DNA from: Bordetella genomosp. 8
GTDB taxonomy: Bacteria > Pseudomonadota > Gammaproteobacteria > Burkholderiales > Burkholderiaceae_B
DNA length: 64,000 nt
NCBI RefSeq assembly: GCF_002119685.1
Contig: NZ_CP021108.1
Coordinates: 992,001-1,056,000 of the forward strand
Reading direction: 5' to 3'
Part shown: piece by piece, positions 43,110 through 52,561 of the stretch
Layout: every line of letters begins with the position of its first letter
How positions within the stretch are numbered: the first letter of the stretch is position 1
Made by a program: the position numbers and the translations under genes
Notes under the pieces: generated by a model
Told to the model about the DNA's origin: nothing
Database searches by the model: none
What the model saw: only the letters and a program-made list of their open reading frames with translations

Positions 43110-44486
43110 ATGGCCCTGAACACCAAGATCGACGCCGATCACAATGCCCCGCCCGTCACCCGCACCCTGGCGGAATACGTCGTCAACCATCCTTCGCGTG
43201 GCTGGAGCGACGAGGTCGACCACGAGGCCCATCGCACCTTCATGAACTGGCTGGGCTGCGCCGTCGGCGCGGCGCACCACGAAGCCGCGCTGGCCGCGCT
43301 GCACGCGGTGCAGGTGCTCAAGCCGTCGGAGCAGGCCACCATCCTGGGGCGCCGCGAACGCGTCGACATCGCCAGCGCGGCGTTGATCAACGGCATCACG
43401 TCGCATACCTTCGACTTCGACGACACGCACCTCAAGACCATCATCCATCCCGCCGGGCCGGTGTGCTCGGCGGTGCTGGCGCTGGCCGAACTGACGGGCG
43501 CGAGCGGCCGCCAGATCATCGATGCCATCGTCATCGGCATCGACGTGTCGTGCCGCATCGGCAATATGGTTTATCCGCAGCACTACGATCGCGGCTGGCA
43601 CATCACCGGCACTACGGGCGGCTTCGGCGCGGCGGCGGCATGCGCGCGCCTGATGGGACTGAGCGTGGACCAGACACAGATGGCGCTGGGTATCGCGGCA
43701 TCGCAGCCGGTGGGGCTGCGCGAGCAGTTCGGCACGATGACCAAGCCTTTCCATCCCGGCGGCGCCGCCAAGGCCGGCCTGATGTCGGCGTTGCTGGCCC
43801 GCGAAGGCTTTACGTCCAGCAAGCGCGCCATCGAAGCGCCGCGCGGGTTCGCGCAGGTGGCGTCGACCAAGTTCGATTGGAACGAGATCACCGACGAGCT
43901 GGGCAAGCGGTTCGAGATTTCCTTCAATACCTACAAGCCTTTCGCCTGCGGCATCGTGATCCATCCCAGCATCGACGCGTGCGTGCAACTGCGCGGCAAG
44001 GGTGTGACGCCGGAGAACCTGGAGCGCATCGATCTGCGCGTGCACTCGCTGGTGCTGGAACTGACCGGCAAGAAAGAACCGGCGGATGGCCTGCAGGGCA
44101 AGTTCAGCGTGTACCACGGGTGCGCGGCGGGACTGATCTTCGGTCGGGCGTCGGAAGACGAATACGCCGACGATATCGTGAACCGTCCCGACGTGGTGGA
44201 TGTGCGCCACAAGGTGGTCGCGACGGTGGACGATGCGATCGACGAGGCCAGCGTGGATGCGGTGGCGACGCTGAAGGACGGCAGCAAGGTGCATATCTTC
44301 GTCGAACACGCGATCGGTTCGCTACAGCGGCCGATGAGCGATGCAGACCTGGAAGCCAAGTTCAGCGGCATGTCGGACCAGGTGCTCGGCGCCGAGCAGA
44401 CGCGCCAGCTGATCGCCGCGTGCTGGGACCTGGGCAACGCCCCCGACATCCGCAAGGTCGCCGAGCTCGGGCGTGCAAAAGGATGA
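43110..44486 (+). CDS. MmgE/PrpD-family protein
   Basis: 458 aa. Landmarks: HTFDFDDTHLKTIIHPAGPV, GTTGGFGAAAACARLMGLS, FHPGGAAKAGLMSALLAREG and PFACGIVIHPSIDACV. The same family as the gene at 30412 but clearly diverged. It probably dehydrates, isomerises or decarboxylates a carboxylic acid. The stop overlaps the start of the dehydrogenase gene by 4 nt (ATGA), so the two are coupled. Confidence 0.92.
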   Translation: MALNTKIDADHNAPPVTRTLAEYVVNHPSRGWSDEVDHEAHRTFMNWLGCAVGAAHHEAALAALHAVQVLKPSEQATILGRRERVDIASAALINGITSHTFDFDDTHLKTIIHPAGPVCSAVLALAELTGASGRQIIDAIVIGIDVSCRIGNMVYPQHYDRGWHITGTTGGFGAAAACARLMGLSVDQTQMALGIAASQPVGLREQFGTMTKPFHPGGAAKAGLMSALLAREGFTSSKRAIEAPRGFAQVASTKFDWNEITDELGKRFEISFNTYKPFACGIVIHPSIDACVQLRGKGVTPENLERIDLRVHSLVLELTGKKEPADGLQGKFSVYHGCAAGLIFGRASEDEYADDIVNRPDVVDVRHKVVATVDDAIDEASVDAVATLKDGSKVHIFVEHAIGSLQRPMSDADLEAKFSGMSDQVLGAEQTRQLIAACWDLGNAPDIRKVAELGRAKG

Positions 44487-45475
44487 ACGTCACCGTGGGC
44501 CGCTCCAAAATCGTCGTCCTGGATGACTGGGAAAACGCCCTGCGCGAGCGGGTGGACTGGAAGGCGATCGGCGAGCGCGCCGATGTCGTCATCCACAACA
44601 CCATGCTGCGCGGCGAGGCCCTGGGGGCCGCGCTGCGCGGCGCGCAATGCGTGGTGCTGATCCGCGACCGCACGCCGATGCCCGCGGAGCTGCTGCGGCA
44701 GCTCCCGGACCTGCGGCACATCCTGTTCACCGGTACGCGCAATACCAAGCTGGACGTGCAGGCCGCGCTGGACCAGGACATCATCGTCAGCCACACCGAG
44801 TGGGGCCCGTCCAAGGCCAGCACCTGCGAGATGACCTGGTCGCTGATCCTGGCCGCCGCGCGCGGCATCCCCGGGCTCAGCCTCACCTCCGAGCGTTCCG
44901 CCTGGCGGGATCCGTCCCGCGTCGCCTTCCTGCCCCCGGTGCTGCATGGCCAGCGCCTGGGCCTGGTGGGACTGGGCCAGATCGGCCAGCGCGTCGCGGC
45001 GGTGGGAAGGGCGCTGGGCATGGAGGTCGTCACCTGGAGTCCCCACATGACGGCCGCGCGCGCCGCCGAACACGGCGCCCTGTCCGTCAGCCTCGAAGAC
45101 CTGCTGCGCACGTCGCGGGTGGTCAGCCTGCACTTGGTGCCTTCCGCGCCGACCCGGCAGTTGCTGAATCGCGAACGCCTGGCACTGATGCGTCCGGACA
45201 GCATCCTCGTGAATACGTCGCGGGCCGACCTGGTGGATAGCGAAGCCCTGGTCGAGGCGCTGCGCGCGGGCCGTCCCGGATTCGGGGCTTTCGATGTGTT
45301 CGATGCGGAACCGCTGCCGCGCGACCATCCCTTGCTGGACCTGAAGAACGTACTGCTGACGCCGCATTACGGGTTTGTGGCCGAGCCGGTCTTCGCGGAG
45401 TTCGCGCGCGGCGTGCGCGGCAACCTGGACGCCTGGCTGGCGGGCGAAACCGTGCCCAACCGGGTGACCGCGTAG
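44483..45475 (+). CDS. D-2-hydroxyacid dehydrogenase family protein
   Basis: 330 aa. NAD-binding motif GLVGLGQIGQRVAAVG. The catalytic triad is visible as Arg in LVNTSRADLVD, Glu in DVFDAEPLPRDHPLL and His in LLTPHYGFV. It probably oxidises or reduces a D-2-hydroxy/2-keto acid in the same route as the coupled MmgE/PrpD protein. The ATG at 44483 overlaps the previous stop, and a GGA lies in front. A strong hairpin follows the gene and ends the operon. Confidence 0.92.
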   Translation: MNVTVGRSKIVVLDDWENALRERVDWKAIGERADVVIHNTMLRGEALGAALRGAQCVVLIRDRTPMPAELLRQLPDLRHILFTGTRNTKLDVQAALDQDIIVSHTEWGPSKASTCEMTWSLILAAARGIPGLSLTSERSAWRDPSRVAFLPPVLHGQRLGLVGLGQIGQRVAAVGRALGMEVVTWSPHMTAARAAEHGALSVSLEDLLRTSRVVSLHLVPSAPTRQLLNRERLALMRPDSILVNTSRADLVDSEALVEALRAGRPGFGAFDVFDAEPLPRDHPLLDLKNVLLTPHYGFVAEPVFAEFARGVRGNLDAWLAGETVPNRVTA

Positions 45476-45484
45476 CCGGCCACC

Positions 45485-45530
45485 CGCGGCGCCGGGGATC
45501 GCGCAGCAAAATCCCCGGCGCCGCGCTTTA
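45485..45530 (+). terminator. Strong GC hairpin ending the GntR-Bug-MmgE-dehydrogenase operon
   Basis: A 15-bp perfect stem (45485-45499 with 45511-45525) and an 11-nt loop, followed by GCTTTAA, a poor T-tract. It lies 9 bp after the dehydrogenase stop and only 13 bp before the next start codon. Likely a terminator or transcript-end stabiliser. Confidence 0.65.
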
Positions 45531-45538
45531 ATAGCCGC

Positions 45539-46477
45539 ATGCAAATCGATTTCCTGGGCATGCAGGCCTTCCTGGCCATCGTCGAACAAGGCGGCTTCCA
45601 GCAGGCCGCGGCGCATCTGTGCCTGTCACAGACCGCCGTCAGCCACCGCATTCGCAAGCTGGAAGCCAGCCTGGGCGTTACCTTGCTGGCGCGTACCACC
45701 CGCGACGTCACCCTGACCGACGCCGGGCGGGCGCTGCTGCCGCGCGTGCGCGGCGCCATGCGCGAGTTCGAGCTTTCCTACGATGCCTTGCGGCAGCACA
45801 GCAAAACCGCGCCGCAATGGCTGGCCTTCGGCTGCCTGCCGACCCTGGCCGCGCACCGCATCGCGCCCGCGCTGACCCGGTTCCGCGAATTGCATCCGGC
45901 CATCGCCGTCCGCGTCTTCGATAACTCCATCCAGGAAATCGCCGAACTCACCCATGCGGAGACCACGCTTTTCGGTATTTCGGTCGCCACGTCCAACCCC
46001 TACAACCTGGCGGTGGAGCCCTGGGCCGACGAACCTTTCGTGCTCGCCTGCCGTCCGGATCATCCACTGGCGGCGCACGAGGCCATCCACTGGGACCAGC
46101 TGAAAGGCGAAACGCTGATCCGCATCAGCCTGCCCGCCGGCAACAGCACCGCCATCGATGACGCCCTGGGAGGAAGAAGACTGGCCCTGCGCTGGTCCTA
46201 TGAAACCCAGCATACCGCTGTCGCCCTGAATTTCGTGCGCGCGGGGCTGGGCCTGACCGTGGTGCCGGCGCTCTCCGTCGCGCCGGGCGACGATCTGGCC
46301 ACGCGGCCCTTGCTGCAGCCCAGCATCTCCCGCAGGCTGGCGGTGCTCACCCGCCGCGGGGCTGTGCTCTCCGAGCCGGCGCGGACCTTGCGCGACCTGC
46401 TGGTCGACGCGCTGCGGGCCGGCCTGCCGTCCCATGCCGCCCTGGCCTCGCGCGTGGCGGATGAACCGCACGAATAA
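45539..46477 (+). CDS. LysR-family transcriptional regulator
   Basis: 312 aa. The HTH has FLAIVEQGGFQQAAAHLCLS and TAVSHRIRKLEASLGVTLL. The effector domain has GCLPTLAAHRIAPALTRF and AGLGLTVVPALSV. The first ATG has no Shine-Dalgarno and lies just after a hairpin; the Met at 45560 is an alternative. It is followed by a Bug and an amidohydrolase gene on the same strand, the probable targets. An inverted repeat CTGCTG-CTTGA-CAGCAG at 46525-46541 lies between it and the Bug gene. Confidence 0.88.
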   Translation: MQIDFLGMQAFLAIVEQGGFQQAAAHLCLSQTAVSHRIRKLEASLGVTLLARTTRDVTLTDAGRALLPRVRGAMREFELSYDALRQHSKTAPQWLAFGCLPTLAAHRIAPALTRFRELHPAIAVRVFDNSIQEIAELTHAETTLFGISVATSNPYNLAVEPWADEPFVLACRPDHPLAAHEAIHWDQLKGETLIRISLPAGNSTAIDDALGGRRLALRWSYETQHTAVALNFVRAGLGLTVVPALSVAPGDDLATRPLLQPSISRRLAVLTRRGAVLSEPARTLRDLLVDALRAGLPSHAALASRVADEPHE

Positions 46478-46610
46478 ATCATCCCAAACAATTCATTTGT
46501 TCCCTCACGGTCGCATCCCTAGACTGCTGCTTGACAGCAGGCCGCCGGGCGTAGCGAGTGTTCGTCCCTTACTCGTCCCGACGCGGCACATAACGACAGG
46601 GAGACTATTC

Positions 46611-47672
46611 ATGAACCGACACGGCGTGGGCGATACGGGCACCCTGCCTATCCTTGGGGTGCCACAAGGGCGGACGCGGTGGCCGCGTCCGGCGCGCAGG
46701 ACCCGCTGGCTCGGCGCCGCGCGCGGATTGGCCGGCGGCATGGCGCTGCTGGCCGGCCTGCTGGCGGCCGCGCCGGCCGCCAGCGCCAAATATCCCGAGC
46801 AGCCGATCCGCTTCATCATCCCCTTCGGCCCGGGCGGGCTGGCGGACATCTCCATGCGCCTGGTCGCGCAGAAGATGGGCGAGCGCTACGGCGAAAAAAT
46901 CATCATCGAGAATCGCCCGGGCGCGGGCGGCATCGTCGCCGGCACCGCGACCCTGAACGCGGCGCATGACGGCTACACGTTCATCGCCTTTTCCAACGGC
47001 ACGGCCATCAGCAAGTCGCTGTTCAAGCTGCCCTACGATCCGGTGAAGGACTTCACGCCCGTCTCGACGGTGGCGTACTTCGACCTGATCCTGGTGACCA
47101 AGGCCAAGGGGACGCTGCATTCGCTCGCCGACGTGCTGGCCGAGGCCAGGAAACGGCCCATCGTGTTGGGCACGATCAATCCTGGCAGCACCCAGAACCT
47201 GTCCGCCGAACTGTTCAAGTCCACGTCGCGGCTGAACGCCTCTGTCATTCCGTTCAAGACGACCTCGGACGTGGTATCCGCGCTGATACGCGGCGACGTC
47301 GACGTCGCGTTCGAATCGTATGCGGCCGTGAAGGGCATCGTCGATTCCGGCCAGATCGTGCCGATCGCGGCGACCGGTACGCAACGGTCGGCCTGGCTGC
47401 CGCAGGTCCCCACAGTGCGGGAAAGCGGTCTCGATTACGACGTGACGGGCTGGAACGCCATCTTCGCGGCGAAAGGCGTCCCGGAAGAAGCCGTCAAGGT
47501 GATGAACACGCAGTTGAACGAAGTGCTGCAAATGCCCGACGTCAAGCAGCGCTTTCGCGACCTGGGTACCGAGGCCAAGGGCAGCACGCCCGACGAGATC
47601 GGCGCGACGCTGCGCGGCGATATCGACAAGTGGGCCAAGGTGATCCAGCAGGCAGGCATACAGCGCCAGTGA
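46611..47672 (+). CDS. Bug/TctC-type periplasmic solute-binding protein
   Basis: 353 aa with an unusually long basic N-region before the hydrophobic core (GGMALLAGLLAAAPAASA, cleavage about residue 58). Mature part YPEQPIRFIIPFGPGGLAD, IIIENRPGAGGIVAGT and AAHDGYTFI. The start is supported by AGGGAG 7 nt upstream, though a shorter start inside the leader cannot be excluded. An amidohydrolase gene follows 24 bp later, so the ligand may be a lactone or related carboxylate. Confidence 0.92.
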   Translation: MNRHGVGDTGTLPILGVPQGRTRWPRPARRTRWLGAARGLAGGMALLAGLLAAAPAASAKYPEQPIRFIIPFGPGGLADISMRLVAQKMGERYGEKIIIENRPGAGGIVAGTATLNAAHDGYTFIAFSNGTAISKSLFKLPYDPVKDFTPVSTVAYFDLILVTKAKGTLHSLADVLAEARKRPIVLGTINPGSTQNLSAELFKSTSRLNASVIPFKTTSDVVSALIRGDVDVAFESYAAVKGIVDSGQIVPIAATGTQRSAWLPQVPTVRESGLDYDVTGWNAIFAAKGVPEEAVKVMNTQLNEVLQMPDVKQRFRDLGTEAKGSTPDEIGATLRGDIDKWAKVIQQAGIQRQ

Positions 47673-47696
47673 TCGCCGATGAAAACAGGAGCACAC

Positions 47697-48509
47697 ATGA
47701 GCAGCACGAACTACCCGCCGGAAGGCCTTCTGGTCGACACCCACGTGCATGTCTTCAAGCAGGACATGCCACTGATCCCGAACCCGCGGCACAGCCCCAC
47801 GTACAGCTTCACCGTGGAGCAGTTGACCGATGTGATGGACCAGCATGGCGTGCGCTACGCGGTGATCGCCGCGGCCAGCCCCTGGGGAGACTACAACGAC
47901 TACGTGATCGACTCGGTGCGCGGCAACAAACGCCTGCGCGGCACCATCATCGCCGAGCCGTCGATCGAACGGATGGTGCTGGACCAAATGGATCGGGATG
48001 GCATCGTCGGCGTGCGCCTGCCCTTCATCAGCATGCCGCAACTGCCCGACCTGGACAGCTGGGACTACCGCAAATTCCTGCGCCGCCTGGTCGACCTGGA
48101 CTGGCACGTGCACGTGCATATCGACGGGCCGCGGCTGCCACTGGTACTGCCCTATCTGGAGCGATCGGGCGTCAAGATCGTCATCGATCACATCGGCCGG
48201 CCGGATCCGGTCAAGGGCATCGATAGCGACGGTTTTCGCGCCATGGTGGCGTCGGTGGAAAAAGGCCGGACGTGGGTGAAGCTGTCGGGTGCCTATCGCC
48301 TGGGTGACTACGCCCTGGGCTGCGCGCAGGAGCTGTGCCGCCGCGTCGGCTACGAAAAAATGTTCTGGGCCAGCGACTGTCCTTTCGTCGGCGGAGAGAA
48401 GGACACGGACTATCGACGCGCCATCGATTGGCTGAAGCAGGTCATCCCCGACGACGCCGCGCGCACCCGGGTGTACGGACCCAACGCGCTGGAGTTCTAT
48501 TTCACCTGA
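47697..48509 (+). CDS. Amidohydrolase (TIM-barrel, lactonase/decarboxylase-like)
   Basis: 270 aa. Metal motif HxH in VDTHVHVF near the N-terminus, then GVRLPF, VIDHIGRPD with a His, and the late Asp in FWASDCPFVGGE. This is the amidohydrolase_2 group, which includes 2-pyrone-4,6-dicarboxylate lactonase and related decarboxylases. The ATG at 47697 is chosen for AGGAG 6 nt upstream; an ATG at 47679 would add six residues. It forms an operon with the Bug gene. Confidence 0.9.
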   Translation: MSSTNYPPEGLLVDTHVHVFKQDMPLIPNPRHSPTYSFTVEQLTDVMDQHGVRYAVIAAASPWGDYNDYVIDSVRGNKRLRGTIIAEPSIERMVLDQMDRDGIVGVRLPFISMPQLPDLDSWDYRKFLRRLVDLDWHVHVHIDGPRLPLVLPYLERSGVKIVIDHIGRPDPVKGIDSDGFRAMVASVEKGRTWVKLSGAYRLGDYALGCAQELCRRVGYEKMFWASDCPFVGGEKDTDYRRAIDWLKQVIPDDAARTRVYGPNALEFYFT

Positions 48510-48540
48510 AGACGCGCAGGCGGCGTGCCGTGGGCGACGC

Positions 48541-50052
48541 TCAGCCGCCCGCTTCCAGGCGCTCCAGCGCGGCGATGATGGTGGCATCGTCGCCCGCGCG
48601 CGCGCTGAGCGCCACATAGGCATCCGGTCGGATCAGGTACACGTGGCCGGATTCATAGGCAGGGTCGGCCGCGGCGACGGCGGCCACGGCCAGCGAGCGC
48701 GCGCCCTGCGGCAGGTCCACGGCGGGCGCGTCCACCGACAATACCGCGAAGCGCCCGGTGCCCAGCAGGCCATACAGATTGCGGATATCGCTGTTCGTAT
48801 CGCGCAGGCCGACGTCGGGCGCGCGGTCGCCGGGCAGGGGCATTTCGGCGGCGCCGCGCGGCGTCTGCGTCAGCGGGCTGGCGTCGCGATAGTGCAGGTC
48901 CATTTCCGTCAGCTGGTCGACCATGCGCTGGCGCAATCCCGGTATGCGCGACAACGTGCCCGCCGCCAGATTGCGCAGCTCGCGCAGGATGGGATTGCGC
49001 AGCAGGGCGATCCTGGTCATATTGCCGGCGTTGCGCAGGACCTGGTTGCCGATGGCGCTGCGCTCCACCGAATAGCTGTCCAGCAGGGGCTCGGCGGCGT
49101 GGCCATGCCAGACCATGCCCAGTTTCCATGCCAGATTGAAGGCGTCCTGCATGCCGGTGTTCATGCCCTGGCCGCCGGCGGGACTATGCACGTGGGCGGC
49201 GTCGCCGCTCAGGAAGACGCGGCCGCGCCGGTAATGCTTGACCTTGCGTTCGTTGATGCGAAACCCGCTCAGCCAATAGGGGTCGTAGGCGCGCAGCCCA
49301 TGCGGTCCGCGCGCGTCCAGCACGGCTTGTATCTGTTCGAGGGTGGGCGTGGGCGGGATGGATGCGCCCGTCGTCCCCAGGTCGGCGATCACGCGAAAGC
49401 GCTTGTCGCCCATGGGGAAGGCCACCAGCACGCCATCCGGCTTCCAGCAGATCGTCAGCTCGTCCTGCGGCAGGTCCCCTTCCAGATGCACGTCGGCCAG
49501 CAGCCAGTCCGAAGGCATGGTTTCGCCCTCGAACTGGCTGCCCAGCGCGTGCCTCACCGTGCTGTGCGCGCCGTCGCAGCCGCACAGATATGACGCGTCC
49601 ATGGTTTCCTGCCGGCCGTCGGGATGGCGCAGCGTGGCGTTGACGCCATCGTTCCCGTTGTCCTGGAAGGCGACCAGTTCGATCCGGCGCTCGACGCGCG
49701 TGCCCAGGTCTTCCAGCTGTTCCTCCAGCAGGCGTTCGGTTTCGCTTTGCGGGATCATCAGCGCGTAGTTGTAGGCGCTGCGCGCGATGTCGAAGCGCAC
49801 GTGCGCCAGCATCGTGTCCTGGGCGAAGATGCGCGCGCCCCTCGCGCGCATGCCGGCGGCGATGAAAGCGTGGGCGCAGCCCTGTACTTCCAGCAATTCC
49901 AGCGTGCGCGACCAGATGACCAGCGCCTTGGACTTGTCGCTGCGGGCAATCGCCTTGTCGATGATGCGCACGTCGACGCCGCGGCGCTTCAGCGCCATCG
50001 CCAGGGTCAAGCCGACGGGACCTGCGCCTACGACCAATACGGGGTGGTTCAT
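48541..50052 (-). CDS. FAD-dependent aromatic hydroxylase family (PheA/TfdB/MhpA group)
   Basis: 503 aa. FAD motifs in order: VVGAGPVGLTLAMALKRRG (GxGxxG), CGCDGAHSTVRHAL (DG) and RVFLSGDAAHVHSPAGGQG (GD). The C-terminal ~130 residues form the thioredoxin-like domain of phenol-hydroxylase-type enzymes. The start at 50052 follows GGAG. It converges with the amidohydrolase gene (31 bp apart). It probably hydroxylates an aromatic or polyketide-like substrate with NAD(P)H; the substrate is unknown. Confidence 0.92.
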   Translation of the reverse strand: MNHPVLVVGAGPVGLTLAMALKRRGVDVRIIDKAIARSDKSKALVIWSRTLELLEVQGCAHAFIAAGMRARGARIFAQDTMLAHVRFDIARSAYNYALMIPQSETERLLEEQLEDLGTRVERRIELVAFQDNGNDGVNATLRHPDGRQETMDASYLCGCDGAHSTVRHALGSQFEGETMPSDWLLADVHLEGDLPQDELTICWKPDGVLVAFPMGDKRFRVIADLGTTGASIPPTPTLEQIQAVLDARGPHGLRAYDPYWLSGFRINERKVKHYRRGRVFLSGDAAHVHSPAGGQGMNTGMQDAFNLAWKLGMVWHGHAAEPLLDSYSVERSAIGNQVLRNAGNMTRIALLRNPILRELRNLAAGTLSRIPGLRQRMVDQLTEMDLHYRDASPLTQTPRGAAEMPLPGDRAPDVGLRDTNSDIRNLYGLLGTGRFAVLSVDAPAVDLPQGARSLAVAAVAAADPAYESGHVYLIRPDAYVALSARAGDDATIIAALERLEAGG

Positions 50053-50289
50053 GGGGTTGCTCCGTGATCCTGGGTATGACCGCTCGATCCGCGCCCGCGG
50101 CCGCCGACGCATTATGCCCGTGGCTGGGCGGCTGGCGGAAGCCGCACGATGGCCGCCCTGGCCATTCCCCCGGCTGCCGGCAGGGTTGTCCGTCATGCCG
50201 TCATCGCCGGGACGCTACTATGCGCCGATGCACGGCTTGCGGTGTTCATCGTGGACGCCGGCCGTTCCTGTGAACCGGAGTAGACCCTC

Positions 50290-50802
50290 ATGTCCTTGTC
50301 GATGTACCAGGCTTCCATCCCCGTTTTTGTCCGCGCGCTGAACGTCCTGAGCGCCTTGCTGGACAAGGCCGAATCGCACGCGGCCGATAAAGGCGTCGAC
50401 CTCTCGACGCTGGTGAATGCCCGTCTGGCGCCCGATATGTATCCGCTGTCAGGGCAAATTCAGCGCGCCAGCGACACGGCCAAGTTCGCCATCAAGCGCC
50501 TGGCCGGCGTGGACGCGCCCAGCTTCGAAGACAAGGAGACGACCTTTGCCGACTTGCGCAAGCGGATCGCCGATACGATCGCCTGGCTGCAGAGCGTGCC
50601 GGCTTCCGCCCTGGAAGGCAGCGAAGGCAGGACCGTGCAACTCAGCTTCGGCGAACACAAGCCGTCGTTCCAGGGCGATGCCTATCTGCTGACGTTCGCG
50701 TTGCCGAACTTCTTCTTCCACGTCACCACGGCCTACGGCATCCTGCGCCATAGCGGCGTGCCGGTCGGCAAGCTGGATTACCTGGGCTCGTATCCCGCGT
50801 GA
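50290..50802 (+). CDS. DUF1993 (DinB-like helical) protein
   Basis: 170 aa. It begins MSLSMYQASIPVFVRALNVL and ends FFFHVTTAYGILRHSGVPVG, then KLDYLGS, the features of DUF1993. The C-terminal His resembles a DinB-type metal ligand. No signal peptide or membrane helix. It stands alone, 237 bp from the divergent hydroxylase gene. Function unknown. Confidence 0.88.
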   Translation: MSLSMYQASIPVFVRALNVLSALLDKAESHAADKGVDLSTLVNARLAPDMYPLSGQIQRASDTAKFAIKRLAGVDAPSFEDKETTFADLRKRIADTIAWLQSVPASALEGSEGRTVQLSFGEHKPSFQGDAYLLTFALPNFFFHVTTAYGILRHSGVPVGKLDYLGSYPA

Positions 50803-50942
50803 ACAAGCGTTACGGTGACGCGATTGCCGCGCCGTGGCGGCGGGCTTACCATGAACCACCCGAAGTACCGGTATCCGGGTAGCCCGCCGGGGGCGCGTGT
50901 CGCCGCGGTGGCCGCCGCCCGGTCCCATGGAGGCCCCACGGC

Positions 50943-51620
50943 ATGCGCGATGAACCCTTAGTCCTGTTCGACGTCGACAACACCCTGTTCGACAATGACG
51001 GCATGACCCACGCCCTGGACGAGCGGCTGCGCCGCCTCCTGGGCGACCAGGCCGCGACGCGCTACCGGCAGGTCTACGAGCGGCGCCGCGACGAACTCGG
51101 CTACGCGGATTACCTGGGCAGCCTGCAGGCCCTGCGCGAACCCGGCGTCAATGACGCCGAACTGGTGCAGGCGTCCACTTTCCTGCTGGAATATCCCTTC
51201 CAGCGCGGCGTGTTCCCCGGCGCGATGGATGCCCTGGCCAGCGCGGGCGATCCCTTCATACTTTCGGATGGCGACGTGGTGTTCCAGCCGCACAAGGTGC
51301 GCCGCGCCGGCCTGTGGGACGCCGTGGAAGGTCGCGTGCTTATCCACGTGCACAAGGAAAAAGTGCTGGCGCGTATCGCCGCCGACCACCCCGCGCCGCA
51401 CTATGTCGTGGTGGACGACAAGCTGCGCTTGCTGGCCGCCATCAAGCAGGCCTGGGGCGACAAGGTGACCACGGTCTTCGTGCGCCAGGGGCATTACGCC
51501 CATGACGCCAAGGCCAACGCGGATTACCCGCCCGCCGACATCACGCTCGATCACATCGGCCAGTTCGCCGATGCCGATATTCCCGCCCGGTCCCGCCCAT
51601 CGCGGGCCCGCGGCGTTTGA
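50943..51620 (+). CDS. HAD-superfamily hydrolase
   Basis: 225 aa. Motif I DVDNTLFDNDGM (nucleophile Asp and general acid Asp). Motif II ILSDGD, motif III Lys in VHKEKVLARI, motif IV VVVDDKLRLL. A cap domain lies between motifs I and II. A cytoplasmic phosphatase of unknown substrate. The DUF2090 gene starts 19 bp downstream, suggesting the pair acts on a phosphorylated sugar or cyclitol derivative. Confidence 0.9.
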   Translation: MRDEPLVLFDVDNTLFDNDGMTHALDERLRRLLGDQAATRYRQVYERRRDELGYADYLGSLQALREPGVNDAELVQASTFLLEYPFQRGVFPGAMDALASAGDPFILSDGDVVFQPHKVRRAGLWDAVEGRVLIHVHKEKVLARIAADHPAPHYVVVDDKLRLLAAIKQAWGDKVTTVFVRQGHYAHDAKANADYPPADITLDHIGQFADADIPARSRPSRARGV

Positions 51621-51639
51621 TCTAACCCAGGAGGCCGCC

Positions 51640-52560
51640 ATGCAACCCGGTTACGAACAAGCCCTGTATCTGCTCCCTTTCGACCACCGGAATTCGTACG
51701 TCAAGAGCATGTTCCACTACACGCCGCCGCTCACCGCGGCGCAGCAGGCGCAGGTGGAAGACAGCAAAAACCTGATCTACGAAGGCTTCCTGCATGCGGC
51801 CGCCGGCGGCCTGGCCAAGGAGCATGCCGGCATCCTGGTGGACGAGGAATTCGGCACGCCTATCCTGCGGGACGCCCGCAAGCGCGGCTATGTGGTGGCC
51901 TTGTCCGTCGAGCGCAGCGGCTCCGACGAATTCCACTTCGAGTATGGCGACGATTATGCGGACCATATCGAGGAATTCGATCCGGCCTTCGCCAAGGTGC
52001 TGGTGCGCTACAACCCGGAAGACGACGACGCCATGAACCGCCGCCAGGCGGCGCGGCTGCGCAATCTGTCGGAGTACTGCCGTGGCGCCAATCGCCGCCT
52101 GATGTTCGAGCTGCTGGTGCCGGCCACCGACGCGCAGATGGCCAGCGTCGGCGGGGACAAGGACGCCTACGACCTGCGCCTGCGGCCCGACCTGATGATC
52201 GAGGCCATGCGCGCGCTGCAGGATGCAGGCGTGGATCCCGACGTCTGGAAGATCGAAGGCCTGGACCGCCGGGAAGATTGCGAGCGTGTCGTGCAGCAGG
52301 CGCGGCGCGGGGGCCGTGACCGGGTGGGCTGCATTGTGCTGGGTCGCGGCGCCGACGACGCCAAGGTGCGCATGTGGCTGGAAACCGCCGCGTCGGTGCC
52401 GGGCTTCATCGGTTTCGCGGTGGGACGCACCAGCTTTTTCAGCGCCGTTGCCGACTACGAGGCCAAGAAGATCAGCCGTGAAGAGGCGGCCCGGCGCATC
52501 GGCACGCAGTACGCGCAGTGGGTCGATATTTTCGAGCGGGCACGGGATTCGGCCGCCTGA
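51640..52560 (+). CDS. DUF2090 aldolase-like protein (IolC C-terminal domain-like)
   Basis: 306 aa. It begins QALYLLPFDHRNSYVKSMF, the FDHR start seen in the C-terminal DUF2090 part of IolC. Later come SVERSGSDEFHFEYG, DVWKIEGLDR (a candidate Schiff-base Lys) and GRGADDAKVRMWL. The start at 51640 follows AGGAGG. Standing alone it may be a 2-deoxy-5-keto-gluconate-6-phosphate aldolase-like enzyme. Its link to the HAD gene fits phospho-sugar metabolism, but no iol genes are in the window. Confidence 0.82.
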   Translation: MQPGYEQALYLLPFDHRNSYVKSMFHYTPPLTAAQQAQVEDSKNLIYEGFLHAAAGGLAKEHAGILVDEEFGTPILRDARKRGYVVALSVERSGSDEFHFEYGDDYADHIEEFDPAFAKVLVRYNPEDDDAMNRRQAARLRNLSEYCRGANRRLMFELLVPATDAQMASVGGDKDAYDLRLRPDLMIEAMRALQDAGVDPDVWKIEGLDRREDCERVVQQARRGGRDRVGCIVLGRGADDAKVRMWLETAASVPGFIGFAVGRTSFFSAVADYEAKKISREEAARRIGTQYAQWVDIFERARDSAA

Positions 52561-52561
52561 T

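Noticed and set aside
46605..48623. 672-codon minus-strand frame opposite the Bug and amidohydrolase genes
   Set aside because: Spans two real plus-strand genes and shows no motif; a GC-rich shadow.
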